From contig CAMSTY010000024.1 in assembly GCA_947063875.1 (NCBI GenBank), positions 1 through 47,608 of the forward strand: DNA of 47,608 nt. Direction: 5' to 3'. The position numbers and the translations under genes are program-made. Each line of letters starts with the position of its first letter. The first letter of the stretch is position 1. This DNA comes from an uncultured bacterium. Lineage in GTDB: Bacteria > Bacillota > Clostridia > Lachnospirales > Lachnospiraceae. Positions 1-8,000 of this stretch are shown here, one piece after another. A model generated the notes under the pieces. It saw only the letters and a list, made by a program, of their open reading frames with translations, did no database searches and was not told the origin of the DNA.

Positions 1-1
1 C

Positions 2-46
2 GTGGTGGACCTGGTGGAGGCAGTCAACGGAGTCGTCCTGAAATAG
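2..46 (+). CDS. possible C-terminal end of an upstream gene (partial)
   Basis: The second reading frame is open from the window edge for 14 codons and then ends at a TAG. The peptide is mostly valine, leucine and acidic residues. It could be the tail of a gene beginning outside the window, but it is too short to recognise and may be chance. Confidence 0.2.
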   Translation: MVDLVEAVNGVVLK

Positions 47-132
47 AGCAGTGATAAAAGGCAGGTGGTGAGGTATAAAAAAAGATAGAGATTGTCATAC
101 GGGAAATAGAGGAAACGGACGATGTTTCGGAG

Positions 133-486
133 ATGGTCCTCGCGTCTTTCACAGACACGGAGATCCGGCAGAAGGAAGCAGAACCGCAGGCTCTGTTCTT
201 TCCTGGTCTGGAGATTCATCTGAAAGAGCAGACGGTATATAAGGATGGAATACAGATACCATTCAGTCACTATGAGTTTTTTACACTTTACTATCTGGCG
301 AAACATCCCGGATGGGTGTTTACAAAAAAGCAGATTTACGAGGCGGTGTGGAGGCAACCGGTTGAAAACTGTGAGGCCGTTGTGACAAATACGATCAGTC
401 GTATACGGAAAAAGCTTGATCAGGAGAATCCGAAAGGCGGGTATATAAAAACCGTGGTAAACAGCGGTTATAAATTTGAGGCATAG
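133..486 (+). CDS. winged-helix (OmpR/PhoB-type) DNA-binding protein without receiver domain
   Basis: The product of 117 residues is almost entirely an OmpR/PhoB-type winged-helix domain. About residues 24-117 carry a GLEIHLKEQTVYKDG beta-hairpin start, the helix segment SHYEFFTLYYLAKHPG, the recognition helix region with NTISRIRKKL, and the wing ending GYIKTVVNSGYKFEA. Normal response regulators have a receiver domain of about 120 residues in front; here there is none. The frame stays open upstream to position 79 without an ATG, and the ATG at 133 has no well-placed ribosome binding site, so the start is uncertain and the N-terminus may be lost. The stop is followed by a hairpin terminator at 514-534. 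Stand-alone proteins of this type occur in clostridial genomes, often near mobile DNA; that link is inference here. Confidence 0.7.
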   Translation: MVLASFTDTEIRQKEAEPQALFFPGLEIHLKEQTVYKDGIQIPFSHYEFFTLYYLAKHPGWVFTKKQIYEAVWRQPVENCEAVVTNTISRIRKKLDQENPKGGYIKTVVNSGYKFEA

Positions 487-513
487 GATAAACAGGGGAG
501 ACCTGCGGGGATC

Positions 514-534
514 AGCAGAGCTCCTCTGCTTTTT
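514..534 (+). terminator. Rho-independent terminator
   Basis: A 7-bp stem (AGCAGAG/CTCTGCT) with a 3-base loop is followed directly by a run of five T. It ends the winged-helix gene. Confidence 0.75.
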
Positions 535-647
535 CATAAGTCCATAACTGCGGAAAGTGAGGCGTAAATTTTATGTTATGTATAGGCTGGCGGGGTAGGA
601 TCGTTAGATCGGTCTGTTAATATAGAAATATGGAAGGGAAGGAACCT

Positions 648-742
648 GTCAAAGAAAAAACGGTGCTTTGACGGGTATTTCAGTACGTCAATTTGCAGCT
701 TTGTGATCCCTCTTGGCTCTGTTTGGAGTCAGGGGGATTTTT
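648..742 (+). terminator. two hairpins, the second followed by a T run
   Basis: A perfect GTCAAAG/CTTTGAC stem (648-672) is followed by a larger imperfect hairpin (706-737, GATCCC paired with GGGGGAT) and TTTTTG. The second looks like a plus-strand terminator. No gene with a good start was found between the winged-helix gene and this point, so the transcript it would end is unknown. Confidence 0.4.
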
Positions 743-769
743 GTTATATTTTATTTTTGAACGTGGTGA

Positions 770-874
770 TTATCCAGGGAAATATATTGTCAGCAACACG
801 GAGAATGGTGGCAGCAGGCTAAAAAATCATCAGCCATGCCCAAGGGAATTGCGGATTATATCATGAACAAATAG
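770..874 (+). pseudogene. possible remnant of a coding sequence (34 codons to TAG)
   Basis: A frame open from 770 to the TAG at 872-874 encodes a peptide with protein-like composition, ending KKSSAMPKGIADYIMNK. It has no start codon with a ribosome binding site, and a TGA stands just before it. I read it as a possible 3-prime stub of a decayed gene. It was not recognised and could be chance. Confidence 0.2.
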
Positions 875-876
875 TT

Positions 877-926
877 GAAAAAAATGAAGCTGCCGCTTCA
901 CGATTTTTAATCGTTAAAGCAACAGC
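877..926 (-). terminator. terminator of the collagen-like gene
   Basis: Read on the minus strand, a long hairpin (arms 889-904 and 910-926, about 15 pairs with a few mismatches) is followed by a run of seven T (A878-A884 on the plus strand). It starts 17 bases after the stop of the collagen-like gene. Confidence 0.8.
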
Positions 927-942
927 CCCATTTTGTGCTTTA

Positions 943-3282
943 TCAATCTAGCTGTTTTACTGTAAGGGTGGCATTTACGCCACTGCCAAGGGTTATTCCA
1001 ACTGCCAGAAGCGCGGAAAGCGCCAGATCCACAACACTTCCTGCATTCAAAGTTATAATTGTACTTCCATTAAACAGTGAACTGGTTCCGACTGCCAATG
1101 CCCTGGAAACGGTTGCGCTGGGTACATTGGACCCGTTAACTCTCACGGCAAATGTGATTGTTGTTGCTATTGCCGCTGTCAGGGTAGTGGCATAATTGAT
1201 TTCATAAGTGCCTGCATTTGCGACTGCAATGCTGTTTGCGGGCACATAGGTTGCATTTTTTACAGGTCCGGCAGTGGCAAGCGGAATTTGTGTGGTCCCT
1301 CCCAATGTCAGATTCAGAGTTTGGGGTGCTGTGCTGGACAAACTTGCATAGGAATTCAGACCATTTGCAGGCCCGGTAGGCCCGGTGGCTCCAGCCAGGC
1401 CAGTAGCTCCGCTAACGCCGGTAGGTCCGGTAGCGCCCGTAGGCCCGGTAGCGCCCGTAGGCCCGGTAGGTCCCGTAGGCCCAGCAACCCCGGTAGGCCC
1501 GGTAGGTCCAGCAGGCCCGGTGGCTCCGGTAGGCCCGGCAGGTCCGGTGGCCCCATCAGCGCCCGTAGGCCCGGTAGGTCCAGCAACCCCGGTAGGCCCG
1601 GTGGCTCCATCAGCGCCAGCAGGTCCGGTAGGCCCGGTAGGTCCAGTGGCCCCCATAGGTCCGGCAACCCCAGTAGGCCCGGTGGCTCCGGTAGGTCCGG
1701 TGACCCCATCAGCGCCAGCAGGCCCGGTAGGTCCAGTGGCCCCCGTAGGTCCGGCAACCCCAGTAGGCCCGGTGGCTCCGGTAGGTCCGGTGACCCCATC
1801 AGCGCCAGCAGGTCCGGTAGGCCCGGTGGCTCCGGTAGACCCGGCAGGTCCGGTGGCCCCATCAGCACCAGCAGATCCGGTGGGCCCAGTAGCGCCTGTA
1901 GGCCCGGTGGGTCCGGCAGCACCATCAGCGCCTGTAGGTCCGGCAGGTCCGGTGACCCCATCAGCGCCAGCAGGTCCGGTAGGCCCAGTAGCGCCAGCAA
2001 GTCCGGTAGGCCCGGTGACCCCATCAGCGCCAGCAGGTCCGGTAGGCCCAGTAGCGCCAGCAGGTCCGGCGGCCCCAGCAGCGCCCGTAGGCCCGGTAGG
2101 CCCAGCAGCGCCCGTAGGTCCGGTGGGTCCAGCAACCCCGTCAGCGCCCGTAGGCCCGGCAGGTCCAGTGGCCCCGTCAGTGCCAGCAGGCCCGGTAGGC
2201 CCAGTAGCGCCGGTAGGTCCGGTGGGTCCAGCAGTCCCGTCAGCGCCGGTAGGTCCAGTGGGTCCGGCAGTCCCGTCAGCGCCGGTAGGCCCGGTGGGTC
2301 CGGCAGTCCCGTCAGCGCCGGTAGGCCCGGTGGGTCCGGTGGCCCCGTCAGCGCCCGTAGGCCCGGTAGGTCCAATAGCGCCAGCAAGTCCGGTAGGCCC
2401 GGTAGTACCAGTGGGTCCCTGGATTCCTTGTGGCCCGGTAGGTCCGGTAGGTCCAGCAACCCCGTCAGCGCCCGTAGGCCCAGCAGGCCCAGCAACGCCG
2501 TCAGCGCCCGTAGGTCCGGTAGGTCCGGTAGCGCCGTTTGCGCCAGTGGGTCCGGTGGGTCCAGCAACGCCGTCAGCGCCCGTAGGTCCGGTAGGTCCGG
2601 TAGCGCCGTTTGCGCCCGTAGGTCCGGTGGGCCCAGCAACCCCGTCAGCGCCCGTAGGTCCGGTGGGCCCAGCAACCCCGTCAGCGCCAGTGGGCCCGGT
2701 AGGCCCAGTTGTGCCGTTTGCGCCAGTGGGCCCGGTAGGCCCAGTCGTGCCGTTTGCGCCAGTGGGTCCGGTAGGCCCAGCAACCCCGTCAGCGCCCGTA
2801 GGTCCGGTAGGCCCAGTAACTCCTTTAGTCCCAGTAGGTCCAGTAGCGCCAGCGGGTCCCTGAATTCCTTGCGGACCGGTAGGTCCAGTCGGACCGGTGG
2901 CCCCAGACAAACCAGCAGTTCCTGTAGGCCCAGTAGCTCCTGTGGGACCTGTCACTGTTATCAGGTCATAATCAGGAGAAGTTCCAGGAATGCCCAAAGG
3001 GTAGTCCCGATTCACACGATAAATAAAACCATTATAGGACACCAGATCCCCTTCGTAATATGTCTGGTTTGGATCAAAAGCCGACACTTGTTCCAGTCCG
3101 GGTCCCATAGGCCCTGGTATACCTTGAGGCCCCATCGGACCGGGAGGGCCAGCAGGCCCTTGAGGACCACGGCAGCAGCAGTTGGGATTTGGCGGACACG
3201 GGCAGTCTGGCTGGCAGTCGCAATTTCCTGCCTGACTAATCTGACCATTCTCACAGCAAGAATCTACGGAATTCCAATACAT
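943..3282 (-). CDS. collagen-like surface/exosporium-type protein with BclA-like C-terminal domain
   Basis: The protein has 779 residues and four parts. Residues 1-40 are Cys-rich ([22 protein letters not shown]). After a short [11 protein letters not shown] collagen stretch, about residues 62-110 form a non-collagen insert with [15 protein letters not shown] and [10 protein letters not shown], which resembles small carbohydrate-binding modules of the CBM5/12 type. About 525 residues of Gly-X-Thr/Ala triplets (GPTG, GATG, GADG) follow. The last 140 residues have no triplets and resemble the jelly-roll trimerisation domain of Bacillus BclA (ending [12 protein letters not shown]). There is no obvious Sec signal or LPXTG, as in BclA-family exosporium proteins. 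AGGAGTG lies 7 bases before the ATG. The role in spore or cell surface is inferred from the family. Confidence 0.85.
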   Translation of the reverse strand: MYWNSVDSCCENGQISQAGNCDCQPDCPCPPNPNCCCRGPQGPAGPPGPMGPQGIPGPMGPGLEQVSAFDPNQTYYEGDLVSYNGFIYRVNRDYPLGIPGTSPDYDLITVTGPTGATGPTGTAGLSGATGPTGPTGPQGIQGPAGATGPTGTKGVTGPTGPTGADGVAGPTGPTGANGTTGPTGPTGANGTTGPTGPTGADGVAGPTGPTGADGVAGPTGPTGANGATGPTGPTGADGVAGPTGPTGANGATGPTGPTGADGVAGPAGPTGADGVAGPTGPTGPQGIQGPTGTTGPTGLAGAIGPTGPTGADGATGPTGPTGADGTAGPTGPTGADGTAGPTGPTGADGTAGPTGPTGATGPTGPAGTDGATGPAGPTGADGVAGPTGPTGAAGPTGPTGAAGAAGPAGATGPTGPAGADGVTGPTGLAGATGPTGPAGADGVTGPAGPTGADGAAGPTGPTGATGPTGSAGADGATGPAGSTGATGPTGPAGADGVTGPTGATGPTGVAGPTGATGPTGPAGADGVTGPTGATGPTGVAGPMGATGPTGPTGPAGADGATGPTGVAGPTGPTGADGATGPAGPTGATGPAGPTGPTGVAGPTGPTGPTGATGPTGATGPTGVSGATGLAGATGPTGPANGLNSYASLSSTAPQTLNLTLGGTTQIPLATAGPVKNATYVPANSIAVANAGTYEINYATTLTAAIATTITFAVRVNGSNVPSATVSRALAVGTSSLFNGSTIITLNAGSVVDLALSALLAVGITLGSGVNATLTVKQLD
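1380..2960 (-). repeat. collagen-triplet coding repeat array
   Basis: This is a tandem array of 9-bp units and of 18-, 27- and 36-bp combinations encoding [20 protein letters not shown] and similar blocks. Its GC-rich, near-periodic sequence keeps other frames open over long stretches, including frames on the opposite strand. Length variation between strains by slippage is expected. Confidence 0.85.
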
Positions 3283-3292
3283 ATAATCACTC

Positions 3293-3568
3293 CTATTGAT
3301 CTACTTTTTTATCCGGCCTTCTGTCTGGGGATGCTTCCTGCAATGCGTTTTGTATCTGCTGATCCCATGTTTGCCGCGTTTCTCCATACATCCAGCAGCA
3401 GGTTCTTCCATTCCCTCGTCCCCTTCCTTCCCGGCCTACTATCAGTATATGTCCTATTTTTTGTTTGGTTCGTCCCAGAATGTACGGGAATCGTGCCTGA
3501 AAATGTGTTTTGCACCAGTGAAATCTTCCTGTCAGAGCAATATCCCTTACAAGAGGAGGGATACTCAA
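3293..3568 (-). CDS. small ORF directly upstream of the collagen-like gene
   Basis: This is an open frame of up to 91 codons from a TTG. It ends with TAG at 3293-3295, inside the ribosome-binding region of the collagen-like gene, so the two could be one transcript. The C-terminal half has protein-like character ([20 protein letters not shown], then [20 protein letters not shown]) with aromatic and charged residues. The start is unclear: TTG at 3568 lacks a good Shine-Dalgarno, and the next Met is near the end. I do not recognise a family. It may be a partner of the surface protein or a chance frame. Confidence 0.35.
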   Translation of the reverse strand: MSIPPLVRDIALTGRFHWCKTHFQARFPYILGRTKQKIGHILIVGREGRGRGNGRTCCWMYGETRQTWDQQIQNALQEASPDRRPDKKVDQ

Positions 3569-3673
3569 AAAACTGTCAGGAGCATTGCGGACATTATGAA
3601 TTGCTTATTGCGATATGGAGCGGATGGAGCCTGTTTTTTGTTAGCTGATTTATGGAAATCATGGATAATCGGT

Positions 3674-3735
3674 TTAGAGTATGTTTGAAAATTCATTCCC
3701 GCTGTCTGCACGCCCCGCTTTGCGGTACACCGTAG
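3674..3735. repeat. dispersed 62-bp repeat, copy A
   Basis: This segment aligns without gaps to 39428-39489 over 62 bases, about 46 identical by hand count. Conserved ends are TTAGAG..TGTTTGAAAATT and GGTACACCGTAG. The middle varies. Both copies lie between genes. It may belong to a dispersed intergenic element family of this genome. Confidence 0.55.
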
Positions 3736-3766
3736 CGCAAGAATACAGGTAAGAAAATAGAGGAGG

Positions 3767-3796
3767 AAAAGGGGTTGTTTATTTCCCGGCAACCCT
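3767..3796 (-). terminator. weak hairpin after the HTH pseudogene
   Basis: A stem of GGGGTTG with CAACCCT around a 12-base loop is followed, on the minus strand, by TTTTCC. It lies about 90 bases after the end of the HTH pseudogene and could be its terminator. Confidence 0.35.
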
Positions 3797-3881
3797 CTTG
3801 ACTGCTTTTTAACGAGGTAATCTGTGGGATATTCCATAGCCATGCCTGATACTTGGAATGTTATTTGCATACCGGCAATTT

Positions 3882-4311
3882 TCAGTGTGACATAAGGAAT
3901 ATCCTATAGCAAAGCGTTTCACATACAGAATACAATTCCCCGTCCGTTGTGCTTTCTCCAAATTTGATGGTTTCCTCCTGTAAAAGCTGAAAAGTTCCAG
4001 CTAACTCTGCCACTTTAGGGAGCGTTTTTATCTCCCGATTCTCCATGTCTAATGCAAGTATAAAATTTGATATTTCTTTCTTTTCCATCTGGATTAATCT
4101 CTGGCTTTATTGCATCTTCCTCATTGAGAAGATAGTCCAAAGAGACATGAAACAGTTTGCTCATTCGGACAATTTTTTCGGTTTCCGGATAGCCGTTGCC
4201 ATATTCCCATTTCCTGACTGCCTGTCTTGATGCTCCTAATTGATAAGAGGGTTCTTCTTGCGATAAACCGGCTTCCTTTCTCAGCTTTTGTATTTTTTCT
4301 CCCAATGTCAT
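3882..4311 (-). pseudogene. frameshifted XRE/Cro-type HTH regulator
   Basis: The N-terminal frame (4311 down to 4015) encodes a helix-turn-helix of the XRE family: MTLGEKIQKLRKEAGLSQEE, then SRQAV..WE and GYPETEKIVRMSKLFHVSLDYLL. The sense then passes to the neighbouring frame near 4088 (EKKEISNFILALDMENREIK) and continues to a stop at 3882. Together they would make a protein of about 140 residues. The usual ELA and SKWENG positions read EPS and RKWEYG, so substitutions have also gathered in the HTH. A GGGGG Shine-Dalgarno remains before the ATG. A frameshifted, decaying gene is the simplest reading; a sequencing error or a short functional N-terminal form cannot be excluded. Confidence 0.6.
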
Positions 4312-4600
4312 GTTGTTTTCCCCCTTTCGCTACTGACCTTGCTATTTTTGCTGGTAGCACACCGCCAAAATGTAGTTTCCATTATGCAGCTTTTGGCTGC
4401 AACTGTGCGTTGCGGGCGATTTTTCGCGCTTTTTTATTATATTGCCACATTTTGCAAGAGCAAATAAATAGTTCTATAAATTAATGGATACTTTTTCGGC
4501 AGCAACCTTTTCTGTTATGGGAATGCTGAATCCAACTACTTATGGCCCATAGATAATTTGTTAGAAAAATGTGTAAAAACTCATAAAATTCCAACATTCA
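4312..4600. other. intergenic stretch without recognised genes
   Basis: I see no supported ORF. The part nearest the HTH pseudogene holds its ribosome binding site. The rest is AT-rich with a short GCGGGCGATTTTTCGCGC inverted repeat near 4415. Confidence 0.4.
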
Positions 4601-4606
4601 TATAAT
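4601..4606 (+). promoter_or_regulatory. possible -10 box of the micro-ORF unit
   Basis: TATAAT lies 57 bases before the micro-ORF ATG. No good -35 box is seen at 16-18 bases spacing, so the call rests on the -10 and on the downstream arrangement. Confidence 0.3.
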
Positions 4607-4662
4607 AGAATCTTAATGCGAATGTAATAAGTGCGAAAATGTAAATGAGGAGGATTCTGCAA

Positions 4663-4710
4663 ATGTACGAATATGGAAATACTGATGATAGTGACAAATG
4701 TGAGGCATGA
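4663..4710 (+). CDS. 15-residue micro-ORF with a strong ribosome binding site
   Basis: ATG at 4663 follows ATGAGGAGG with a spacing of about 8 bases, a near-perfect Shine-Dalgarno. It encodes MYEYGNTDDSDKCEA and stops at TGA. The same ATGAGGAGG signal precedes the giant secreted protein at 5029. About 130 bases after the stop comes a perfect terminator. It could be a leader or small peptide, or the surviving start of a lost gene. There is no homology evidence. Confidence 0.35.
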   Translation: MYEYGNTDDSDKCEA

Positions 4711-4837
4711 GTGTTTAGTAAAGGAAAAATCCGCCTGGTAGTTTGAGCAAAAAACAACAAAAACGAATCAATGGATTTTCAAATGCAAAATAAAATGTGA
4801 AGATAAATCAAAGGATTTGCAGAATTACGAATTTGCC

Positions 4838-4861
4838 GCGCCGGCTTTGCCGGCGCTTTTT
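4838..4861 (+). terminator. strong Rho-independent terminator
   Basis: An 8-bp perfect stem (GCGCCGGC/GCCGGCGC) with loop TTT is followed by five T. It closes the unit that holds the micro-ORF and isolates the promoter of the next gene. Confidence 0.85.
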
Positions 4862-4947
4862 ATGTTCTTATTTGGTCTGTTTGCACAAAAAAAGTAACGA
4901 AAAATGAATCAATTATACCAAAAAACCGGAAGGTAATCCAATTTAAC

Positions 4948-4976
4948 TTGACATATGCACAATAAAAGCGTACAAT
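4948..4976 (+). promoter_or_regulatory. sigma-A promoter of the giant secreted protein
   Basis: TTGACA (4948-4953), 17 bases, TACAAT (4971-4976): near-consensus. Transcription should start near 4983, giving a leader of about 46 bases with ATGAGGAGG before the ATG at 5029. Confidence 0.8.
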
Positions 4977-4978
4977 AA

Positions 4979-4998
4979 TGTAAACAAATACTTTTACA
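4979..4998 (+). promoter_or_regulatory. inverted repeat over the transcription start (possible operator)
   Basis: TGTAAA, 8 bases, TTTACA. Its place over +1 suits a repressor site. The half-sites resemble the TTTAC/GTAAA arms of the palindrome at 17136-17158 next to the locus LacI gene, so joint control is possible but unproven. Confidence 0.4.
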
Positions 4999-5028
4999 AA
5001 TGCAAACTAAATATGAGGAGGAAATAGA

Positions 5029-8000
5029 ATGTTTCGCAGAATAATGTCGTTATTTATGATCCCTGTACTTCTTTTGTTTTCTGTTTGTAACGTGACGATT
5101 GTACATGCGGAGGAAACAGACAATCATACAAATGACGGCGTATCGTTTAAAGGATATGAATTTCATTCCTATGAGCCGGGAGAGAACGATGCAAAATTAT
5201 ATGAAGAAGCAGGAGCGCTTATTTATGAAATCGACAAAATATCACTGGAGGACTGGCAGAACAAGCTTTTCATAGAATCCGGCATAGCATTTGAAAAGGG
5301 AAAGCAATACACGGTGGATTTTACCATCTCAGCCAGCAAAGAAACCTATTTTTCCTTCTTTGTAAACCAGATAGGCGCCTGGAACCCGGTGATATCCGAG
5401 TCTCTGAATATCGGGGATTATGTGGAAAGCTATAGCTATACAACTCCCGTGATCGGCGACGATATGTCGATGGAGGTGTTGTTTCAGTTTGGCGGCGGCG
5501 GAAACCAGGCGCCTCTGAACATCAGCCTTTTGGATTTTTCTGTTCATGAAGCCACGGCAGAGGAAGAAGCACAGCATACATCCTTTTACAGAGTCGCCGA
5601 TTTTTGCGGTCTTTGCGTATCGGCGGAAGGAGCTGACGGCAGCCGCCTGTACATAGAGGGAGACGGACTTGTTTTTGAAACAGAAGAAGACGGAAAGGTA
5701 AAGATCGAGGATTTAAGCTTCAAAAAAGGCTGTGATTATGAGATCACATACACGGTTCGGGCCGACAAAAATGCGCAGGTGGCCTGTTCTGTGGACCCCA
5801 GAGGCGGTTACTTTGCCCCGGGCCCATTCGTTTCACTCTCAGGAGGGCCTCAAACCATAAGCCGCAGAACCGGAATACAGCAGGCGGACCAACAGATGGA
5901 GATTACCTTTGACATCAACAAAACGGGGAACGGGGAGCCTGCAAAGATTATTTTCGATCAGATTCTGATAAAGGAGATAAAAGAGGGGCAGGAAGAGGCT
6001 TTTCGGAATGCATGGGTGGTTGACGGCTATCGGCTGAATCATGACGAGTCCGGCGGCGCGGTCGCTGATTTTGACATGGACGAAGAGGGGAACGTCGTAT
6101 ATCGAATCGAGAAAATCGGCGAATATGACTGGAACAATAAAGTTATGATAGACCGGGATGTTACCTTTGTGAAAGATAATGCCTACAAGGTGGAGATTTC
6201 CCTGGAAACGGATAAGGAAATGAATATATTTTTCGGCGTGAACCCGAAAAACAAATGGGAACCGAAGATTTCAGAGACTCTGGCGCTGAGAGAGGGTGTG
6301 AACGAATTTTCTTTTGCAACAGATACACAGGCATATGATGAGGATATGGAAGTGCTGTTCCAGTTTGGAGGATTCGGCAATACGGCGCCCTGCAACATTA
6401 AAATAAAAGCAATATCCATTGAACCTGCATCCGCAGATGATATAGCAGCAGTCGCGGCGAAAAGGGCGGCAGTCATGGAGCCGGCCATGGTTAAGGAGTA
6501 CAGCTTTTCCAAATTAGACAACTATAAATTCAAGGGTTTTGTAATGAACGATTCAAGCGGTTCGGAATTGTACCTGGATGAAGGGGTGCTTGTGTATGAT
6601 ATCAAAACTTTTGGAGTGAATCAGTTAGTCAAAAAAGATTTATGGCTCAGTAATAATACAAAGTACAACATTGAGATGAAGGTGTCTGCCAGCCGGCCCA
6701 TGAACCTGGAATGTTTTGTCAGCGGAAGGAATACCCAGAAGGACAGGGATAAGTCTAAAGTGACAGTCGGCAAAAGCGTGGAAGTGATCAAAGCTGAGTT
6801 CAGAACGGGGAATAGCACGGAAGATCAGGGGCGTATCGTATTTGATTTAAGCAACAATGAAGGAAGCGGGAAATTCTATGTACATTCGGTGGTTGTAAAA
6901 GCAGTTGAGGAAGGAATCGAGGAGACTTTTCCCATGGATCTCTTTGAGGTTGTAACAGATTCTAAATCGAACGCGACAACAACATTTGTAAACGGCGGTC
7001 TGATATATAACGTAAAAAGATTTGGCGGAAATCCCTGGGAGAATAAAATATCCGTTAACAATTTAACGGAATTTAAAAGAAATAAAAACTATATTGTGGA
7101 TTTTGATATAAGCAGCACAAAAAGCATTGTCTTTACCTGTGTCTTGCGGAATCTTGAAAGAAATGAGGATGAGGATGAATGGGAATATTTCTGGGAGAGA
7201 AACCATGTCATAGGCGGAAAAAAACAGCATTTCCGGTTCAGTTTTAAAGCCTTGGAGGATAATCCTCTCAATGAAATGGTTTTTGAGTTGGGCGGACAGG
7301 GGAACACGAAAAAAGGCCCTGCCAGTATTTTTATCAGTGATATAAAAATAACGGAATGTACCGATTACAGAAAAGAAACCATTCAGTTTCCAGGCGCGGA
7401 GGGAGTATTCTCCTACGAGCATGAAGGTTCCCTGGCAAGCGGCAGCTTATATCAGGAGGACGGCGTTCTCATATATGAAATTGGCAGGGAAGGGGTAGCT
7501 GACTGGCATAACCAGCTCATATTCAATCAAGGGGTTAAGTTTGAAAAGGGGTATCGCTACAGAATCGATGTGACGGCATCTGCCAGCAAGGGCGCCAATG
7601 TAAAATTTGCGGTTGTCTCCCAGGTAGACTGGAAAGAGAAGGTCAAAAAATACGGCATCCTTTTAAACGAAGAATCAACCCTGTCTTTTGAGACGGATAC
7701 CGTGCAGCATGATGACGAGGATGTGGAGTTTAGTTTAAGCTTCGGCGGCATGTACAATCGTAGCAATACCACCGTAAGAATAAGTGATATTAAAATCTAC
7801 AAGCTTAGTCCGGGAATCCCTTATACCGGCACTTCCGTCGATGACTATGACATGGAAATTGAGTATGAAAACTCGGATTTTTATGAGAGTGCTGATTTTA
7901 AAGGCTACACATTTCATTCCACGCTCATTGACGACGCGGATGCTTCCCTTTATGAAGAAAATGGTATCCTTCATTATGTGATAAGAGAAGTGGGGGAAGA

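Noticed and set aside
1380-2960. Tandem short repeats resembling a CRISPR or minisatellite
   Set aside because: The repeats have codon periodicity and encode collagen triplets; there are no spacers.
1288-3648. Plus-strand frame of 786 codons and other long frames across the collagen gene
   Set aside because: The reading comes from the GC-rich 9-bp periodic repeat, which lacks stops in several frames. Only the minus-strand frame gives regular Gly-X-Y triplets with sensible ends and a ribosome site.
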